Source: Diatrype stigma
Lineage: Eukaryota > Ascomycota > Sordariomycetes > Xylariales > Diatrypaceae
NCBI GenBank assembly: GCA_022225965.2
Contig: JAKJXP020000001.1
Span: 1,426,001-1,490,000, forward strand
Length of the DNA: 64,000 bases
Reading direction: 5' to 3'
The notes under the pieces were generated by a model that saw nothing but the letters and a program-made list of their open reading frames with translations, was not told where the DNA came from and searched no databases. Each line of letters opens with the position of its first letter. The stretch's first letter is position 1. Positions 36,196-47,001 of the stretch are shown here, in pieces. The translations under genes and the position numbers were made by a program.

Positions 36196-38064
36196 ATGTC
36201 TCAGAATAAGAAATCAAGGGTGACATTCCTGGAACTAGATGATGCCGGGTCCGACAGTTCCCATCGGAGGACATTGCCGAGTAAGAAGAGAAGAAAGCCG
36301 AATACATCAGAAACGCCGCAGCATCAACATAAAAGGGGAAGAGTCCAAAAGAAAGATCAACATAGTCTTGAAGACAGCAGTGACGATAAGGCTATAAATG
36401 AGACTCGTAGAGTTACTAGGTCCACAACGAAGCGGTGGAAACGAGACGAGATGAAGGAGGATCAGCCACAAACGCTGGGGTCTGGAGAGACCGGGGATGT
36501 TAAGAGCCGGAAACCTTGGGAAACGATCGTCCTGGGCGTCGACCTTGGCGACAATTTGAGTTATATCGAAGAAAAGGATCGCGAGATATTGCAACGGCGA
36601 TATATCATCGAGCACTACGAGAAGGAATCGCCGGGTCAAGTAGCCCACCACAAGTGGCTTCTGGATGAGCTCATCCAGGAGAGAGCCGAGATGGAAGACG
36701 ACGAAGAAAACCATCTACCAGCGTAAGTGGGGTTCCACCCCAATATCACTTGATAACATTTGATTGACTTATAAATGATGGCGACCAGGGATGAGCGAGA
36801 AGCAAGAAGTCGCGTTATAGAGCGGGTGGAAACACTCAATTGGGCTCTTGACACTTGCGAGTGTGAGGCGGAGGCGGTCAATATCCGTGCAGCGCTCCAA
36901 GGGTACGCCTCGGGCGAAATTGGATATTCAGACAACTTCACCCTGATCTATGGTGGACATATTGTCGACGTCTGTCCGACTTACCAATCCTTCTGTGTCG
37001 ACCGAAGCGAGAGACTCCGCCGTTACGCCGACAAGTACGGAGAGGGCTGGCTTTGGAGCGAACCCCCGCTTGCTGGCCCAGCATTCGAAGTCCTAGCCAA
37101 AAAAGGGCTGAGCCTGGATCGGGAGACTTCCAGTAGCTTCGGCATCGGCCATTACGCTGTCCATCTGAACTTCATGGTTGATAAGCGCAAGGTGATGAGG
37201 GAGGGCCGGCGGCCAACCAAGGACATCTCTGATGACACAAGCTCGCAGTCAGACTCGCAGTCAGGCTCACACCCGGACGAGGTGCGGGCTCATCTCAAAA
37301 CTCTCCTAGACTCGGGCGCAACAGTGCCCATGCTGCATCCCAATGATCTCCAGCAGTTGAAAATCGACATGAAATGGTACAGCGCCCAGGGGGTTGTCGG
37401 GACGAACACTGCGAATGGCAAGACCAAGAATAGATATTACGAAATGTACGTCTCAGTGTGCACCGAAGATGGCAGTTCAATTGTGGGCCAGGGTAACTCA
37501 GTGACCTGGCCGAACGAACCATCAACCTTGGGAGGCTTTCTCCCTGTCATCATCGCGGGCAGTAGACGCCGCGGAAAGCAGGTCACATATACAGACCGGC
37601 TGAGCGGGTTGCTGCCATTTGATGCGTCTTATGTATCCTCTGCTCCTACTACGGGGAGAATCTGGTTGGGGGAAGATCGGAGAGATGTCTTGGGCGCGAG
37701 CAGGTTCCCGGGACACCTTCGATACGACGGCGATAAGGTGCTCACCATTCCCTACCCGCAGAGGCTGGATGGTATTCGGGTAGGGACCGAGACCCCGGAC
37801 GCGGTCGTTTTTGCACATCACCTGAAGAATAGCCCGGGGTCCCAGTTCATCGACACTGATCGCCCGGGAAAGCGAGGCACCAGTGAATGGGCTATCAAGC
37901 GGGCTCGCCATCAGCGTGGTGCAAGACTCACGCTTGTCACAGAGGAAACTGCTGAGATAAAACCACCAGTGGGAACCCCCGTCACACGGAATGCTGAATG
38001 GCGTAAACGAAATTGGACCCTGGCACAAATCAGAGCTTACAACAAGGCAAACTCAAAGACCTAG
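36196..38064 (+). CDS. Protein with retropepsin-like DSGAT motif, function unknown (2 exons, 600 aa)
   Basis: Exons 36196-36722 and 36789-38064 (GTAAGT donor, CCAG acceptor); splicing joins LPA to DEREARSRV in frame. The first 110 residues are basic and disordered with nuclear-signal-like clusters (KKRRKP, HKRGRVQKK). A charged helical region follows. At about residue 350 is LKTLLDSGATVPMLHP, which matches the active-site motif of retroviral-type aspartic proteases (hydrophobic-D-S-G-A/T). Further on are GFLPVIIAG, RLSGLLPFDASYVSSAP and WLGEDRRDVLG, which could supply the remaining strands of a retropepsin fold. No reverse transcriptase, integrase or Gag sequence lies nearby, so this is a stand-alone gene, perhaps a domesticated or ancient protease-like family. 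Catalysis and partners are unknown; the C-terminus is basic (RNAEWRKRNWTLAQIR). Confidence 0.8.
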
Positions 38065-39279
38065 CTGGGGGTATCTGAAAGGAGACCATGAACAGCTTGT
38101 GGCAAAACGCAGGGACAGCACAAGTGCCATCTCCTAGCCAACAAACGACCAATGTGGGATTGCACCTTATACAATCAAATATACATGTTATTGGGGATCG
38201 AAGTGTTGATATAGGGAGAATGAGGCCAAGTCTGCTTCGTAGGTTTGTAGATAATGTTGTTGGTCTCAGAAGGGGATCCGCGTTTCGAAAGATAGGCGGG
38301 ATCTCGTCTCGTTAACTTGGTGTGGGGTACATACATTGCTTACCTAACTAAATAAATTGACATTTCCATTCCGCGCTGGCTCAAATCTTACCTACCTAGG
38401 TACTTACAGGTAATTCCGACGCAGCTAATCGACTCGCCGTTTCCCTGTCTACATATTTGACATTTAGTCTGTCTGCCTGTCTACCTTTCTGCCTGTCTGC
38501 CTGTATCAGTATTAGGTAGGTCCATGGCTGTTCATCGATCCATCGCTGCCCCAATTGACTTCCTCGCCTTTCTTTTCCCTCGCATGTCTGTTCATAGCAA
38601 TGTGAGTTGTGAGTACATACTTGGGTATTGCGTATATTCTTTGAGTCCTGATCTCCTTTCTGTCTACCAATCCGAAGTAAGTGGGACAATACATGGGTTC
38701 GACATAGCCTGGAGCAAAACACCCGAACGCCCGATACATGCAGATACCTATAAAGGCCTAGCGCTTTGCGCGACCTCGAATCGCCCCTTTCTTTTTTTGG
38801 CCCGATATGCCAGCTGCGGTCTCCAGCCTGAGATGAGTTCGTAGAAAGTCTCAGCCGACCGCAACAGCTGGGATTAGACATATAACGAGGAAATAGCCAT
38901 AAAAGCAGGATACATCCTAGCCAGGCCCACCCCTTTTTCTTCTGCTCCATCGTACACTGCTAAGTACTCAAACAGTTTACACAGTCATGCCATGCAGCTC
39001 AACCCAGTTCCCGGCGCAGCGGTTCCGAATGCGCCTCGAGTTCGACCGGTGCCGGTGGGGGCGACGCCAAAGATTCCCTGTTACACACAGAGTCAGTAAT
39101 CAGTCAGCCGTTCCACGTCGCGGAAATCTTGAAATGGTTCCTATCTATCTCGCTCTCCCTCCACCCACCCATCCATTCAGGCAGCAGTGGGCACGACTAT
39201 GTGTAAACCTAAGCGCCATGAAGCTGGACATGATGGAATTATAGGGAACAGTGAGAAAAGGGACAAGTAAACCTCCAAC
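38065..39279. other. Intergenic region
   Basis: About 1.2 kb of 3' flanks of two convergent genes. It contains a perfect TACCTAGGTA palindrome at 38393-38402 and a CTGT/CCTG-rich simple-sequence stretch near 38465-38510. No gene is supported. Confidence 0.55.
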
Positions 39280-40713
39280 TTACCGGTTCGGGTATGCGTG
39301 TGGTGGATGTCCCGGGCTCGGCTGCCCGGGGCCTATGTATGACGCGTGCGGGCTGTGGTTGCGGTTGTGACCGTAGCCGCCTACCTCGGGGGGCGGCTTC
39401 GGGCTGCGCGAGCCGTTGAAGGGCTCGGGCGGAGGCGGCCCGCCGTATGTAGAGGCAGTGTAATTGGAAGGCGGAGGCGGGCTTTTCGGGGCGTTGGCGT
39501 AGGGGCTGCCGAAGGGGCTGGGCCTATCGCCGTGGTGTGGGTAGTCGTCGACATAGTGCGCTTCGACCATTGGGGGCGGCATCTGAGATGCCCGCCCACT
39601 TCGCCGGTATCCCTTCTCGATGCCGCCCTTGCGCCCGCACACGTACACCAACCCGACGCCGATGAACACCACAGCCGCGCCGCCGATGGCGATCCCGGCG
39701 ATGGCGCCCGGCGTGAGACTGCTCCCCCCAGAGCTGGAACCGGAGCTGTCGTCACCGGCTGTTGGTGTGCTGCCTGGGGGGTTGCTGCTCGCGGGGATTT
39801 CCCCCTCGGCTGGGAAAGGCTCGCCAGGGGAGAGCTGGAATGTGGTGGTTCCATTTTCGACGAATGCCCTCTGCACGGTTACATTGTGTGTTGCGTTCTA
39901 CCCGCGCCCCCGTTGAAGTCAGCTCGACAGTGTGACTTCTCGCATTTGGTACGACGTATGTGGCAAGGACTTACCGGATTGATCACACCAATCATCTCAT
40001 ATTCGATGCAGGATCCCGGGGCCGAACTTTCACACCAATTAATCAGTATATCGAGGACGGCAAGCATTGAGGTAGCAATAAATCAGCAGAGCTGGAATCA
40101 TCTTACCAGTAAAAGAAGACCGGATCGGTGCTGTTTACCTCCAAGGTCCAGGTAGGGAGTGGGTTCTCGGTTCCGTGAAGCTGTTCAATAGGGCCACTAA
40201 AGACTAATAGTGGTTGGAGGTCAGTTTCAGGGTCGCCAGCCGTGGGATAATAAGGGGCTAGATAGCCGAACAAGAAGGAAGAGGGCGGCGAAAGAGGAAA
40301 GGGGCTCCGTACAGATCTCCTCGCCGGGATGGACCATATTATATGGAATGCATGGCTGACGGAAATCCGCCTTGACGACCGAGTGGTTCGTTGGATAAAA
40401 GGTAAACTCTACGAACATCATTAGTTCATAAGGCGACGTCCGGTGTCTGCATTTTTTCCCATGGCAGTTTCTGCTCACCGATCTTGTCGCCTACGTTCGC
40501 CATTATGGTGTCTGGGTCATATTTGTGGTCAAGGCCGACTCGGACACTGTGGGTTGCAATGGCCGTTGACAATGATGATGACGGCGACGGTGATGTTGCT
40601 GATGGAATTGCTGAAGATGTCGCAACCGATCTAGACGGTAACTGCGGTACGGCCTGAGCGCTGATTGATGATATAAAGGCAGCCATGGCCGTGAATACCA
40701 GCAAGCTCTTCAT
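39280..40713 (-). CDS. Cupredoxin-like extracellular protein with membrane anchor (5 exons, 365 aa)
   Basis: Exons 40713-40479, 40408-40313, 40203-40107, 40026-39975 and 39897-39280, all in frame. The protein has a signal peptide (MKSLLVFTAMAAFISSISAQ) and a short Ser-rich spacer. Next is a cupredoxin-type domain (about 60-165): HSVRVGLDHKYDPDTIMANVG, EFTFYPTNHSVVKADF, PCIPYNM, VFFYCSAPGSC and MIGVINP. A Ser/Gly linker, one transmembrane helix (AIAGIAIGGAAVVFIGVGLVY) and a Pro/Gly/Tyr-rich cytosolic tail follow. This layout is the fungal 'extracellular serine-rich protein' type. The His, Cys and Met positions resemble those of blue-copper folds, but metal binding is inferred. The four short introns cut the domain into small exons, so gene finders may miss the N-terminus. 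Likely a plasma-membrane or cell-wall protein. Confidence 0.87.
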
Positions 40714-43245
40714 GGCGACAGCGGCAGCGGCAGCGGCAGCGACAGCAGGGGTAAGCAGTGGATTTCTAAAGTTGGTTGTTGCTTTGTTTCCCAACTGCCT
40801 CAGTCGACCAACCTTGGAAGGTTTCAAGTGGTTCAGCGGCGCATGGGGAAAGCGCGCTCGAGAGCAGGTGTGTTAATGCAGATGGTAGAGGGCAAAGAGA
40901 GGGAAGGGAGAGTGAGAGAAAGTGACAGTCTGGAGAGCGCAATCAATCTCCCAGCTGAACTGATCTAACAATCACCTGCAGGTGTAACAACGAAAGACCT
41001 GGACGTGGACCTGGGGAAACCACTTAGACGGGCCGAGCTGGACTGGCACACACCCAAGTTCCAACATCACATCACCTGCACTTCCACTCCAGTCACCACG
41101 TTCTCAGATCCATCATGGATGTTCGCCTCGCCAGCTCACTCGCTCGATTGCTTGCTTGCAGGTTGCTTTGTTGCTAGTTTGCTTACAGCCTGCCTGCTAG
41201 TTCTTACCTACCCCCAGCACCTTATCTTGGAGTACCTACATACTACGTGTAGGTAGGTTGGTTACCGTTGGTAATAGGTACCTCGTACTGAGCCCCATAC
41301 CACATTACACCTACATACTACATACATAGGTATCACCTATCATCTATACACTTAGCACAAGACCCAACAGCGTGGCTCGGTGGCTTGGTGGCTCGAAGAA
41401 CCAAAAGCAAAAAGATGATTAGGGATATACGTGCTTTGCTTTGGGGGCTGAATGCTGCCAAGAAGAATACAAGGAGGCGAAGCCTTGTCAAAGCGGACCT
41501 TTGGCCACCAATGATGATGACTATAATTCTGTCCGATTATGATTATGTCGAATTGGTATAGGTAGCATATATACAGCTACGTAGCATAAGGTATGTAGGA
41601 TGTAGCCCTACCATCCTGCCTACCAGCCTGCTTACCAGCCTGTCTATCAGCCTAGGTACCTAGAGCTAGGGACCTACCGAGAGAGAACTCTCATCTGATA
41701 GGTGAGCTCGGAGAGCAGCGGGGCATAGGTCTGCCAGGATACCAATCATAGCACGCAGCGGCTGAGTGGCTCTGCAGTTGCCAGCCATCGCCAACCCCGA
41801 AGAAGTCCATAAGGCTGGACTAGTAAACTACCTAGGGTCGACGGTCTCGTTAGTTCGATTCGGTTCGTAGGTCTGCCAGTAACGTAATTCGACTCTACCT
41901 ACTGTCGTACCTCTAGCATCCCGCAGCATTGCCGCACCGGGTTATTTACCCCAGCTACGCAGGGACTGTACATAACTATGCGGTTCAACGTTGTAATCTA
42001 TCAGTGTCTCTCCCCAGAATGCCACGTTGGACGGACGTCATGTAGAGAGACGCCCAGGAAGGGGTACCGAAGCCGACACAGTAGTATAACTGAGCAACTA
42101 GCCAATTAGAACGCAGGTACGAAGGTAGCGGCCAAAAGTAAGTTTACACTTGGACAGACCCTTCTATGTAGTGTGAGTATGGCTCAAGAATACTGTATAC
42201 TTTGCTTATATAATCACTTAGCGCGTAGTACAGTATCGCGTCCCTGGAAAGATCCGCTAAAGCAAAAAGCTTCAGCGGTATTAGCGCCATGCCATAGCAC
42301 TCAGCCCCCTAAGTTCTATGTATACTATACATCACAGTGATTGAATGTACTACTACTGTAAGGGGGAGTAGCTGTGTAAACTAAGGTTACTTTTGGCCGC
42401 TACCTTCGTAGTTATGTGACTTTAGAGCTAAAAATAGAATCATTAGCGCGACAGGCTTTGGGCTAAGGTGCCTCTAGTGCTTATGTCTTACATAACTAAC
42501 AACTTCGCATCCCTTATAGATATAGGTAATATGTGCATTTTTCTTCATTATTACACACGTGCATGCAGTAGTCACGGCCAGCCTTGGTTGACTACAACAT
42601 ACACACAATTCCTGAGAATCTGGATATACTAAGATGCCTGGTAATTCCAATGAAGCTTGCTTACCTGATCCGCCAGCGGCAAACAGGAGAATGCCGTGTT
42701 CCACTGCGTAACGACCATAGAGGCTTGCACACACGGAATTGTAGTCTCGGGTGCTGTTGTGATCACGAAAGGCCTGATGTGATCACCCTCATACCTAGGT
42801 AGCTACCTACATGTTTTGATCCATATACATGTGTAGATCACCCCGTCGAAACATATAGTGTCTAACAGGATCAGCAATAGCACTTTACCCGAAGCCTATA
42901 GGACGCCCAACTTCATATAGGGGAGGTAGCATGATGCGATGTCTTCGCCTAGGAGTTAACCATCATACCTGGTAGCTGGCGGGCTGAGTTACCTGTCCGT
43001 ATATAATACGTCGGTTAATGCGGCCGGGCCCGCATGGGCCTAACGTTCCACTCCTTTAACTAGGTAGTAGAAGCACGAGAATGGGTCAGTTCCAAGGGGA
43101 TTTTCCAGCCGTTATCATAAAAGGAACGACTTGAGTGAGGCTCGTTATATGATCAAGTTCGCTCAAGCGATGGAACCAGCTGACAGCTCTTTTGCCTTAC
43201 CGACCCCGGCGCAAGACCCCGAGCTCATGCCCATAAGAACCGACT
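40714..43245. other. Long intergenic region with a MITE
   Basis: About 2.5 kb with no gene. It holds the MITE-like element at 42120-42408, a perfect TACCTAGGTA palindrome at 42792-42801 and a related CTAGGTACCTAG palindrome at 41652-41663. Many short TACCTAC/GTAGGTA strings occur, as in other gene-poor parts of the window. Confidence 0.6.
42120..42408. mobile_element. MITE-like element with terminal inverted repeats and TA target duplication
   Basis: The left end at 42120 reads CGAAGGTAGCGGCCAAAAGT and continues AA. The right end is its exact reverse complement ending at 42408 (ACTTTTGGCCGCTACCTTCG), so the perfect match spans 22 bp. After a 5-base difference the match resumes for another 8 bp (GTTTACAC). 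TA flanks both sides (42118-42119 and 42409-42410), as for Tc1/mariner-type insertions. The 289-bp body has no coding frame but carries a second hairpin at 42254-42278. Size, ends and duplication fit a non-autonomous Tc1/mariner MITE. Confidence 0.82.
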
Positions 43246-43975
43246 TCAAGCCTGAGCAGCACTCACCCGCGGCAAAGACTCCAGGGACAGGACAGTTTTG
43301 GAATAGAACGTCGGATTGACCTTGATGTCAGTCTTCGGGTCCATCTCGCAACCGAGCTGGTCCGGTAGGGTCCTGCCCACGCGCATCTGGGGCTGGTTGG
43401 TCATGAATGCCAACGTGTGCTGCGGCCCCTTGTCGAAGTCGATCCTGAGACCCTGGTCGTTTTCCCTTTTGGAATTCCTTTTCAGCTTCCTGCGGTCTAC
43501 CCCCATACCTTGGCCTTGGGGCAATTGCGCCGACAACTCGGTCGCGAGCGCTTCATTGCCGTTCGTGTATATTCTTACGAGGGCAGCGAATTTCCTTGTG
43601 TCTTGCGCAAATATCGTAGCGATTTGCACATTGCCGAGAGGGTCCTCCGCGAGCACAGCCGCCACATCGGAACCTCTTTGTTGGTATCCAAAGCAAAATA
43701 GGCAGTGGAAAGTACGGCCGAGGTCGGCTTAATCAGCACATGGTCCCCATGTAAGTGAATGTTGTCAGCTTACATAGATCTGCCGTAGTTCTCTGCAAAA
43801 GCCTTCGATGTTAGGGAATATCTCCTGCACGCCGAGGGCTAGCAAGTTCCTCTTGGACTTCCAGTGTTCTCCCTCTGAACCGACGACTTCGAATAGTGAC
43901 TCTACCCAGGACAAAAGGTGGCTACGTGGAGTTATCGGAGAGGAGGCCGAGGGGCCAAAAGAGCAACAAGAGCAA
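43246..43975 (-). pseudogene. Fragment of an unrecognised protein gene, probably degenerate
   Basis: Two protein-like stretches lie on the minus strand. The upstream one (about 43975-43777) reads SHLLSWVESLFEVVGSEGEH, then FPNIEGFCRELRQIY, and ends at a good GTAAGC donor. The downstream one (about 43728-43246) reads SDVAAVLAEDPLGNVQIATI and ends at a stop after LPRVSAAQA. No acceptor joins them in frame: the only usable one, near 43732, leads into PTSAVLSTAYFALDTNKE, which is one base out of phase with the longer frame. No start codon or 5' exon is found. I read this as a truncated and frame-shifted gene. The family is not recognised. Confidence 0.45.
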
Positions 43976-44162
43976 TCACTGATTTGATAGGTCTACGATG
44001 TGGGTAAGGTAAGCATTGTATACAGTCTCGCCAGCGCCATTCGCTTACTATGTGTATCGCCTTACCTTAACGCTAGCTCCTCCAGCGCCAAAGTCTGGCC
44101 CGGTAGCGGTACCCGAGATGATACAGAGACCCGCGACGCTTTACTACGAACATATTTATAAG

Positions 44163-44222
<60 letters not shown>

Positions 44223-45638
44223 CGTGTCTATGTATGCATCTATACTCGGAAAAGGGCATCATCATCCTTCGATGTGGCGAGGAAATTAGGAATACAGGGG
44301 GCAGACGAGAAAGACGGTTGAGATTTTGAGGCATCTGCAGTATTGGTAGTTGGTAGGGAATCAACGACCTAAAAGTGCAGTATGTAGGTATAGTAGGCAT
44401 CGAAGTAGAAGCTCTCGCCAGGCCAATAAGAGGAGGTTGGGGTAAAAGGGGGGATCCCCAGGAAACCTAGGTATCTCGGCTTTCCTAGGAAAAGGTAGCA
44501 GGATCCCAATAGCACAAACCACAGGGCATATTCATTTCGTAAAGGTGTCTTATAGTCGTTGGTGGTTAATGTTATCTTTAGTATTACCGCCGCATGCTCA
44601 GAGCCCACTATCAGCAGTTCAACCCGGAAGGGAAATTATCTGGGCAGGTCGAGCAACAAGAGATTGAAAAGAGGACAAGGTCTACAGCAAAAGAGGAATC
44701 AGTTCTAGGCCAATGAACTACAGCAAAGGGTAGAGGGGGGGACCACATCCTGTCAATAACACAACGCCAGGAAAATGCCATTAACTCCACGTCTTGTCTA
44801 CGAGCCTAACGCTCATGGTTTCCGAACATAATACAAATCAGAAGAAACGTGTGCCAGATTAATGAATGCGTGAAGCTCCTTTTGCTACAAAACAGGCCTA
44901 GATGCCCGCTCCATCAGTCCATTCCTCCCCCCTAGATCTATATCCCCCATCCTCTCCAGAACCTCCCCCTTCCCCTACTAACTCCAAGCTTCTTACAGTC
45001 CCCATCACCAAGCAGTGGGGCGCCCAACCTTCATGTGATAATCGACATCAAGCCGAAATCCAGAAAGATCGGTCGTCCACGAAGGGGGGTCGTATGCGAC
45101 ATCGATTTTGATAGCGACACCCGAGGTAGGTAGTTAAACAGTATACTTATCGGCAAACAGGAGGCGGTAGGTATGCGAAACGAACTCGAATTCGAGCGGA
45201 AATCGCATGCTGTGAATGCAGATGGGTATCGAAAATGCGGAAGGGAAGGCTTGGGATTGGGTTTTCCCACCCATCCTCTTACGGGTAATGTAGCTAGCGT
45301 TCGCCAACTTCTCTAATTATCTATGCAGTGGCTCTATCCAGGGGAGCCAGGTTCGACGTAGGTTCTAATTCGTGGGTACCGGAGTGCTGATTTAAAGGAA
45401 AATAAACGAACGTCCCACGAATATAGGGGTTTCTTAAGCATGTTATCGATCTGAAGATCTTGTTGTCGCTTGTTGATCATCCGTTGCTTCTCCTTTATGG
45501 TTCTTCATGGTCATGTCGTGCTTGATCTCTAGCCTCCAGGACATCGATACCCTGCGAGCTGGTAATCCAACTAAGACTCGTGAGGTGTGTTAAGGATAAG
45601 TGGTGGAATGCGTCCTCAGTGATGCGCTAAGTGATAGT
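43976..45638. other. Intergenic region with a microsatellite
   Basis: Contains the (TA)n(TG)n tract at 44163-44220 and AACCTAGGTA near 44464. A Pro/Ser-rich open frame of 69 codons near 44902 has no splice or family support. Nothing else is seen. Confidence 0.5.
44163..44220. repeat. (TA)n(TG)n microsatellite
   Basis: About nine TA units run directly into about twenty TG units. The tract is likely variable in length between strains. Confidence 0.95.
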
Positions 45639-47001
45639 CTAAGCGCTCGCCGGCTGCTGCTGTTTTGGCTGGTTCTGTAAAACAACAACGGCCACGACAA
45701 TTGCAATGATAAGGATAAGGATTACTGGAAAGTCTGTATCAGTATAACTGGCACACACACAAAGTCAGTAATATGGTGATACACATACCGCAGATACCGA
45801 GGCAAATCCACTTCTTCTTGCGCGTAGACCGGGCCGTTTCAACAGCAGTACCAAGTTCTAGGTTACCCTTGTCGATGTTCTCAACCACCTCCTCGCCCTT
45901 CTGCTCAATCGCAATAACGGCCGCTTCCTGTTGTACGACGAGGGTATCCAAATCCTGGAAGAGCTGCGCGATCTCCTCGAGCTGCTGTTGGATCTTCTCG
46001 AGCTGTGCATGCCGATCCTGCACAGCGTTGAGGACGGCCTGAGCCTGGCCACGCCGGTTGCTCTGCATCAGGGCCTGCTGGAAGATCTGGCCACCAGACT
46101 GGTCCTCCACCGCAGCCTGCACCTCGGCCTCTGTGGCATCGGGTCGCACAATGCGGTACTGCCGGGCCACTTGTTCTTCTGTCCTTTGGCGGAAGGTAGA
46201 CTCAACTTGACGGTACGAATGCATTGCTTCCTTGAGTCGGGCGTCGACACGCTTCACTTGGGCGCCAAACCGTGCTTGGCTCTCGGGGTTGCTCTTCAGT
46301 TGTCGGACACGATCTGTCAAGGTTCTATATTCGGCCATGGTCTGACTCGTAAGACCATCTAATTGGCGTTTAGTGTTGCTCGATGATGAAGTATCGATAT
46401 CGTCTAATGATCTCTGCTGAAGCATTTGCAGCTGCTGGAGATTACGGTCGATCGTTTCAATTCCCTTGTTGATGTCGGCGATTTCGTTCAGCACCGCATT
46501 AGGGTTTCCCGAGGCGAATGAGCCGGCGTTCTGAGTGAGCGGCGCCATCTCCACGTTGTTCGCTGTAGGACAATCAGCATCCTGCCTGTGTTTCTGCCCA
46601 CCTCAAAGCGAGGCACCTACAGCCGTAGTTGTCTCCACCTCCATAGCCCCGAGCAGCAGGTGGGTTGTAGTAGCCATTACCGCCATCATCGCCGCCAGCA
46701 CCACCTCGCTGGTCATAAGGGTTTGGCCCTCCACCGTATCTAAAATCGTTCAAGCATCAGTAACAATCGAAGGTCCGGTCGGTATGATCGTGGGATCGTC
46801 CGCGTGGGATTGAAAGGGTAAACTAACCCGTACTGTGGCATCATGTCAGTCTCTCATGCATATCAAAGACAATCTTGCTCGGAAGATAAAGGCGAGAAGG
46901 GGATAACCACGAGAGATATTCTCATAACGCAGTTGATTCGCTGGAATGTGGGCGCAGTGTAAACTGCATGATGAATCATGAAACAACACACTTACACTCA
47001 T
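45639..47001 (-). CDS. SSO1: Plasma-membrane syntaxin (Qa-SNARE, Sso1/PSY1 type), 329 aa
   Basis: Proposed exons: 47001-46996 (ATG AGT), 46832-46828 (TACGG), 46739-46621, 46562-45789 and 45724-45639. The product starts MSYGYGGGPNPYDQRG. It then has a Habc syntaxin N-terminal domain (VLNEIADINKGIETIDRNLQ onward), a Qa SNARE motif (about 225-285, zero-layer Gln in LFQDLDTLVVQQE) and a C-terminal membrane anchor (WICLGICVILILIIAIVVAV) with a short tail. It acts as the target SNARE for exocytosis at hyphal tips and septa. The last intron (GTATGTG donor, CCAG acceptor) is needed: without it the anchor is cut short. If the microexon is not used, translation could begin at an ATG at 46843 (MMPQYGYGGG). 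The SNARE part is certain; the first two exons are inferred from splice signals. Confidence 0.9.

Noticed and set aside
38088..38315. 75-codon frame just after the DSGAT-motif gene
   Set aside because: Lies where the 3' UTR should be and has no protein-like features.
44902..45111. 69-codon Pro/Ser-rich frame
   Set aside because: Short, low complexity, no support.
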